A DNA stretch of 38,132 bases, from positions 1 through 38,132 of the forward strand of contig JAJDEH010000449.1 of assembly GCA_029259935.1 (NCBI GenBank). Reading direction: 5' to 3'. Source of the stretch: Planctomycetota bacterium (GTDB taxonomy: Bacteria > Planctomycetota > Planctomycetia > Pirellulales > Pirellulaceae). This document shows, piece after piece, positions 34,045-38,132 of this stretch. Both the position numbers and the translations under genes were made by a program. How positions within the stretch are numbered: the first letter of the stretch is position 1; each line of letters starts with the position of its first letter. A model generated the notes under the pieces. It had not been told where the DNA came from. It was given only the letters and a program-made list of their open reading frames with translations, and made no database searches.

Positions 34045-35322
34045 CTACTCGCTGGTTTCGCCGATGCAGTACAGGTACGAGTCGGTTCGCAACAAGAGTT
34101 GGTCGCCGACGACGGCTGGGCTGGCGTTGAATAAATTCGTGTCGCTCTCGATCGTGTTGACGGCCAGTTCCTTGTATTCCGGCTTGGCGGGCAAGACTAC
34201 GATGCCTTTGTCGCGCGTTGTCACATAAAGGCGTTCGCCGGCGCGAATGATCGAGGCGTAGACGCGAGAGCGAGTGTCGAGCCGTTCACGATAGACCGAT
34301 TCGCCCGTTTTCGCGTCCAAGCAATTGGCGATCGCCTTGTCGCTGGCCCAGTACAGATGCCCTTCGTAATAAATGGGCGAGGTCACGTTCGCACCAATGG
34401 CGACTTCCCACAGCTTGTGCGATTCGGTGACGTCGCCACGCCCACCAAGCTTCACGGCGATGCAACGATTCTGACGACCGCCCAGACAATAGATGATTCC
34501 GTCGTGCGAAACCGGAACGGGCACGACATAATCATGAATGCCTTCGCAAGTCCAGAGTTCCTTTCCGGTGCGCGGGTCGAAGCCGTGGATGGTGTCTTTC
34601 TGATTGATCACCATTTCTTGGCTGCCGTCGGCGGCGGTCGCCACGCAAGGCGTTGTCCAAGCACGATTGACATCGGAGATTTCCCACATCTGCTTGCCGC
34701 TTTTTTTGTTGAAGGCGACCACGACGCTGCCTTCGATGCTGCCGTTGACGATCACCAAATCCTCATGGACGATCGGTGACGAAGCCGAACCGAATCCGGC
34801 GGTTTTGGTCCCCACTTCGGCCTGCCACATCAGGTTCCCATCCCAGTCGTAAGCGACGACTCCCGAGACGCCGAAATAGGCGTAGACTGCCTCGCCATCG
34901 GTTGCCGGCGTGCTAGTGGCGTAGCCGTGATCTTGAATGCGTCTTGTAAAATCTTGCGTATGCTCGCTGGCGGCGATCGACTTGTCCCAAATGACCGTCC
35001 CGCTATGGCGATCGAGACAAATCACATGCAGCCGCAACTTCGATTTGTCGTCGGTGTCGGTATCGGAAGTGCCGAATCCGGTATAGGCGGTCAGAAAAAC
35101 GCGGTCGTCCCAAATCACGGGGCTCGAGGATCCGCGCCCCGGCAAGGCCGCTTTCCACACAATGTTTTCACCAGCGCTCCAGCGCAGCGGAGGACTCACG
35201 CCATCGGCCGTGGCGTTACCACCCGCCCCACGAAATTGGGACCAGTTTTCGGCCAGCACGCAACGATGCATCAATCCGACTAACAATACGAAACAAACAA
35301 AACGAGTAATCCGGGCGGGCAT
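34045..35322 (-). CDS. Secreted PQQ-type beta-propeller repeat protein
   Basis: This 425-residue protein starts with a signal peptide (ITRFVCFVLLVGLMHRCVLA, cleavage near LAENW) and then the NWSQFRGAGG motif common to planctomycete PQQ-like repeat proteins. Propeller blades follow, with recurring patterns such as VICLDRHSGTVIWD, VVAFNKKSGKQMWE and HGFDPRTGKELWT. The protein is probably exported and may bind a ligand or partner; I do not see a PQQ-dehydrogenase catalytic signature. The frame is open upstream to 35787, but the ATG at 35322 has AAGGA seven bases before it (35330-35334) and gives a proper signal peptide. It lies in the same direction as the signalling cluster but 378 bp from it. 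Confidence 0.92.
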   Translation of the reverse strand: MPARITRFVCFVLLVGLMHRCVLAENWSQFRGAGGNATADGVSPPLRWSAGENIVWKAALPGRGSSSPVIWDDRVFLTAYTGFGTSDTDTDDKSKLRLHVICLDRHSGTVIWDKSIAASEHTQDFTRRIQDHGYATSTPATDGEAVYAYFGVSGVVAYDWDGNLMWQAEVGTKTAGFGSASSPIVHEDLVIVNGSIEGSVVVAFNKKSGKQMWEISDVNRAWTTPCVATAADGSQEMVINQKDTIHGFDPRTGKELWTCEGIHDYVVPVPVSHDGIIYCLGGRQNRCIAVKLGGRGDVTESHKLWEVAIGANVTSPIYYEGHLYWASDKAIANCLDAKTGESVYRERLDTRSRVYASIIRAGERLYVTTRDKGIVVLPAKPEYKELAVNTIESDTNLFNASPAVVGDQLLLRTDSYLYCIGETSE

Positions 35323-36250
35323 TCTTGGTTCCTTGGTTGGTGGCAACGGGCGCGTGGGAAGGTTGATTTTGCGCCAAAGGTTGAAAAATTCGCGGATCTT
35401 CGACAGCGGATAACCTGGGCTCGTCGAGCCCGAGGACCATCTGCGTAGTAAGTCTAAACCAACAAAATGCCCGATAGTTTCGGTCGTCAAGAAAAAACGG
35501 CCTGGAAACGGAAATCTGCGGCCATTTGCGGCCACGGGATGCCGGCGGTCCACCCTGGCGGCGGCCCGATTGCGTCCATAATTATCCGATGGCGTAGCAC
35601 TTGGACCGTCCATCGAAGTAAGGTTTGGTCCGCCTCGCCGGGATGCGCAATTGTGGTGCAGCCGTCTCGGCTGCCCAAGTCCGTGTGCGACATTCGATAT
35701 TCCCTTCCGCCCTTCGCCATCAAAGCGGGGCACTTCGTCGCGTGTAACATACGCGGAGTGCCCGATCGAGGTGTTTTTACTCTTCATGATTCTGCCCCAA
35801 GGAAAGACTCTTTAAGGAGTTAACGGGACGCCTCGGCCATTACGGCGAGGCCGGTCGCCTGCCAAAACGTTTGCAAAACTGCCAGCGTTCAGTCCGGTTA
35901 AGCGCGCAAGCCCTGCGCAAAACTCGCCACGCAAGTTTGGAACCGAGTGCCCCAGTCCCCTGTCAAAAACACCAAGCTGAACACGACCAAAGCGAAAGCA
36001 TTTTTCAGCCGTAGCAACAGGGATGCCCAAGCATCACTTGCGACTCTTTTCATTTTACACGATTCGATGCAACCCTGCAGCTTTCCTTCTCCGGCGGTCA
36101 GGCGTAAATCAAACTCATGACGCAAGAGCACGGTAAAGCGATTTTCGGCCTTGCCGATCTGTTTGCGCGGCTCGCCGCCGGATGCCATCAACACGAGAGA
36201 TATAACCGAACGGCGGTATCTTCTGTTAGAATGCCGTAGCGTCGAGGTGA
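35323..36250. other. Divergent non-coding region
   Basis: About 930 bp between the minus-strand beta-propeller gene and the plus-strand SUKH-like gene. It should hold both promoters. Open frames here (for example minus strand 35487-35750 and 35898-36305) have atypical composition and no recognised domain. A 6 bp stem with a 10-base loop (GCCTCG/CGAGGC) lies at 35830-35851 with no evident role. Confidence 0.4.
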
Positions 36251-36994
36251 TTGGTTTCTTATTCACAGGCGCTGGTTTGCGTACTTCCAGACGAGCAAAT
36301 GTCACCAGAAGACTCGCCGTTTCGATGCGTTTGGCTGTTCAGCGAACTCAAAGGGTATCGCGAACTACCGAAGTGCTCCACGTATTTTCCATTCCCGTAT
36401 CGCAAACTCCCCCCGCTACCAGACGAACTGTTCGATGGCGATTTAGAGTGGCTCGCCAGCGAACCGGTACGGACAGACATCGACGACGATGCGATCGACT
36501 ACTTCAGAGAATACTCTGAGTCGCTTCAGGCTGAAGCAATTGAACTCGGGGTCGTAATTCCGCGCAGCTTTCGTGCATTCTTCGCAAATCCCGATTTGAT
36601 TCGCAGGGTCCGATCATGCACTGACGCCTATTTTGAATTCTCGGGCAAGAGCGTCACTCCTTTCGGGAATGGCTACCTGATTCGGTTTCTTGCTGATTCT
36701 CAGGATGTCTGTTTTTGGAATCTCTTCCTTACCCGATCAGGGGATCATTGCGTAGTCTCATCTTGGGAGGATTTTGCCTACTACGCGAGCGCCGAATTTC
36801 GGTCTTTGAACCCTGCGAAAAAAAAGAGGGATGCGTCTCACGTTGATTTCATGTTCTGCGCACCGTCTTTCGAGTCGTTCATTTATCGATTTTGGATCGA
36901 GAATGAGATATGGTTCCGCTTGTCGTACGACAAAGAACCTCTGACCACTCTTCAACAACAACGGTACGTTAACCACTACACACCGAAACACTAA
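36251..36994 (+). CDS. SUKH/SMI1-KNR4-like protein (tentative)
   Basis: This 247-residue soluble protein has a central segment, GVVIPRSFRAFFANPDL followed by NGYLIRFLADSQDVCFWNLFL, which resembles the SUKH (SMI1/KNR4) superfamily pattern of a Pro-containing turn leading into an aromatic helix and a sheet. Many bacterial SUKH proteins are immunity proteins against polymorphic toxins, but no toxin gene is beside it. Base composition is visibly less GC-rich than in the neighbouring genes, and it borders repeat-rich DNA, so recent acquisition is possible. The start is uncertain: TTG at 36251 has GAGG three bases upstream, while the ATG at 36299 has no clear site. The family call is weak; that it is a real gene is likelier. 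Confidence 0.62.
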   Translation: MVSYSQALVCVLPDEQMSPEDSPFRCVWLFSELKGYRELPKCSTYFPFPYRKLPPLPDELFDGDLEWLASEPVRTDIDDDAIDYFREYSESLQAEAIELGVVIPRSFRAFFANPDLIRRVRSCTDAYFEFSGKSVTPFGNGYLIRFLADSQDVCFWNLFLTRSGDHCVVSSWEDFAYYASAEFRSLNPAKKKRDASHVDFMFCAPSFESFIYRFWIENEIWFRLSYDKEPLTTLQQQRYVNHYTPKH

Positions 36995-37455
36995 CACTGT
37001 ACCGGCGCTCTGATTCACCCAGGCTTCAGAGTGTCCATTCCGAGGCCGGAAGTTTCCGGCTCATTGGCACCGTCGAACTTGATTTCATCGGTGCCGGGTT
37101 GCTGATTTCACTTGCACACAGAGAGCCTCGAGCCTTGGCAAGATTCTTGAAGAGCCGTCGGGCACTACTTTTACGCTTCTTGTGCATGACCGTCGCGCGT
37201 GCGAGCGTTGTCGGTAAGCGGCGGTGCCGAATCAGGTCAGCAGCAAGCGGCGATAGCGCCCGGTTGGCGGTTTCCTTGTGTGGCGGCCATGCTTGACCGG
37301 CATGACGGTGCCAACGTTTTTAATGGTCGCGGCGAGCAAAATCGTGACTTGTGAATGACGAATTCCAAACGGAGTGAGCTATCGACGGCGGAACTCTTTT
37401 CGGCCTTCGGAATTGGTCATTCGTTCGTCGTTCATTAGACGTTCGTCATTTTAAA
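36995..37455. other. Non-coding region with hairpins
   Basis: No credible gene is present. Two inverted repeats follow the SUKH-like gene (listed separately), and short AT-rich ATTCGTCATT-type motifs appear from about 37349 and again near 37440. A related arrangement of the same motif precedes the second copy of the repeat at 37997. Confidence 0.5.
37045..37095 (+). terminator. Paired inverted repeats downstream of the SUKH-like gene
   Basis: GCCGGA-AGTT-TCCGGC at 37045-37060 is a 6 bp stem with a tetraloop. GGCACCG at 37066-37072 pairs with CGGTGCC at 37089-37095. They lie 51-101 bp after the stop codon. No T-run follows, so a role in termination or mRNA stability is only possible. Confidence 0.3.
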
Positions 37456-37664
37456 CATCGGGCTGGCATCCTGTCAGGATGCTGGTGTGTGCATGTTTGG
37501 TGACCGGTGGTGGCGCTGCGCTGACCACCGGCTAATTGCTGAAATCCCTTCGGGATGGACTTGAGCCCGATAGGGCTCACAGCCATTAGCCGGTGGTTGC
37601 CGTAGGCGCACCACCGGTTGCTGAACGCGTCATCACCGCATCCCGAAGGGATGCCAGACATCGA
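37456..37664. repeat. Multi-hairpin repeat element, complete copy
   Basis: About 209 bp carrying six short inverted repeats: 37466-37482 (7 bp stem), 37504-37531 (8 bp), 37544-37556 (5 bp), 37562-37579 (7 bp), 37590-37617 (8 bp) and 37638-37654 (7 bp). Stems 2 and 5 are the same sequence (CCGGTGGT/ACCACCGG). The outer ends (CTGGCATCC and GGATGCCAG) are reverse complements, so the whole element is a loose palindrome. Its first 136 bp recur at 37997-38132. It resembles a non-coding interspersed repeat rather than a gene. Confidence 0.85.
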
Positions 37665-37726
37665 GAAGCTTTCAACTAGCGCGAAGCAGAACGAGCCCTG
37701 ACCGGGCGATACGACGGCGCGGCATT

Positions 37727-37819
37727 TGGCCACGAGAAGCACAAAAATACACGAAAAAAATCAGACTCGGCTCGGTGACGTTTTTCCTCTTCGTGTCTTC
37801 TTGTGATTTTTTGTGGCCA
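37727..37819. repeat. Inverted repeat with about 30-bp arms between the two repeat copies
   Basis: The left arm (37727-37755, starting TGGCCACGAGAAGCAC) and the right arm (37790-37819, ending TTTTTTGTGGCCA) are imperfect reverse complements with a spacer of about 34 bp. The arms encode no recognisable protein. It could be a miniature mobile element or a large RNA hairpin. Confidence 0.6.
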
Positions 37820-37996
37820 GCTCTCTTCGCTTGATCGCGCTTTCGTAGGCCCACAGGGTTTGGTTGTTTCGCCCTGGCAGGGCTGACGATCTTGGTCGGG
37901 GAATGATGAATGCCAAAAAATGGAAGAGCTCACGACGTCGAGAGTCTATTCGGTCTTCCGAATTCGTCATTCATTAGTCATTCGTCATTTGAGCCT

Positions 37997-38132
37997 CGGG
38001 CTGGCATCCTGTCGGGATGCTGTTGTTTGCATTTTTGGTGACCGGTGGTGGCGCTGCGCTGACCACCGGCTAATTGCTGAAATCCCTTCGGGATGGACTT
38101 GAGCCCGATAGGGCTCACAGCCATTAGCCGGT
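37997..38132. repeat. Multi-hairpin repeat element, second copy cut by the window end
   Basis: It matches 37459-37594 over 136 bp with four mismatches, all within the first 40 bp; the last 99 bp or so are identical. The two copies are in the same orientation, offset by 538 bp. One difference, at 38014, changes an A-T pair of the first hairpin to G-T, so the stem can still form. The copy continues past the window end. Confidence 0.88.

Noticed and set aside
37446..37742. Open frame on the minus strand across the repeat element
   Set aside because: It coincides with the palindromic hairpin repeat and has no protein-like domain, so it is most likely a translated repeat rather than a gene.

Overview
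The window looks like chromosomal DNA of a planctomycete (Pirellulales-like). The grounds are family-level: a Tat-signal DUF1501 protein, a secreted PQQ-type beta-propeller protein starting with an NWSQFRG-like motif, a MoxR/DUF58/DUF4129/DUF4350/RDD/SpoIIM locus, large hybrid kinases, moderately GC-rich coding sequence and sparse recognisable promoters. No rRNA, tRNA, CRISPR array or integrase was seen.

Region 1 (1-14634) is a lipid or polyketide biosynthesis locus. A glycosyltransferase on the minus strand runs off the left edge. Divergent from it are four plus-strand genes: a three-part fusion (CofD/YvcK-like + GlmU-like nucleotidyltransferase + class IIB HAD phosphatase), a second glycosyltransferase that is a paralogue of the first, a complete single-module reducing type I polyketide synthase (KS-AT-DH-ER-KR-ACP-TE), and a membrane fatty-acid desaturase. 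I infer a pathway in which the synthase builds a reduced acyl chain, the desaturase modifies it and the glycosyltransferases add sugar, with the fusion protein supplying or controlling an activated sugar. The product is unknown.

Region 2 (14733-24328, minus strand) is a membrane-associated MoxR AAA ATPase locus: RDD protein, SpoIIM-like protein, polytopic membrane protein, DUF4129, DUF4350, MoxR with an added N-terminal zinc ribbon, DUF58, and a small membrane-anchored protein of unknown function. Several genes overlap by 4 bp, which indicates translational coupling.

Region 3 (24329-26408) is a gene-poor stretch followed by a solitary plus-strand DUF1501 gene.

Region 4 (26456-33666, minus strand) is a multi-component phosphorelay with no membrane sensor: a hybrid kinase with Hpt domain, a receiver-kinase-receiver protein broken by one stop codon exactly one codon after the phospho-accepting histidine, a double receiver, a single receiver whose phospho-acceptor Asp is Asn, and a CheA-like kinase. 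No chemoreceptor, CheR, CheB or flagellar gene is present.

Region 5 (34045-38132) holds a secreted beta-propeller protein, a less GC-rich SUKH/SMI1-like gene, and a non-coding stretch with a complex multi-hairpin repeat present twice, the second copy cut by the window end.
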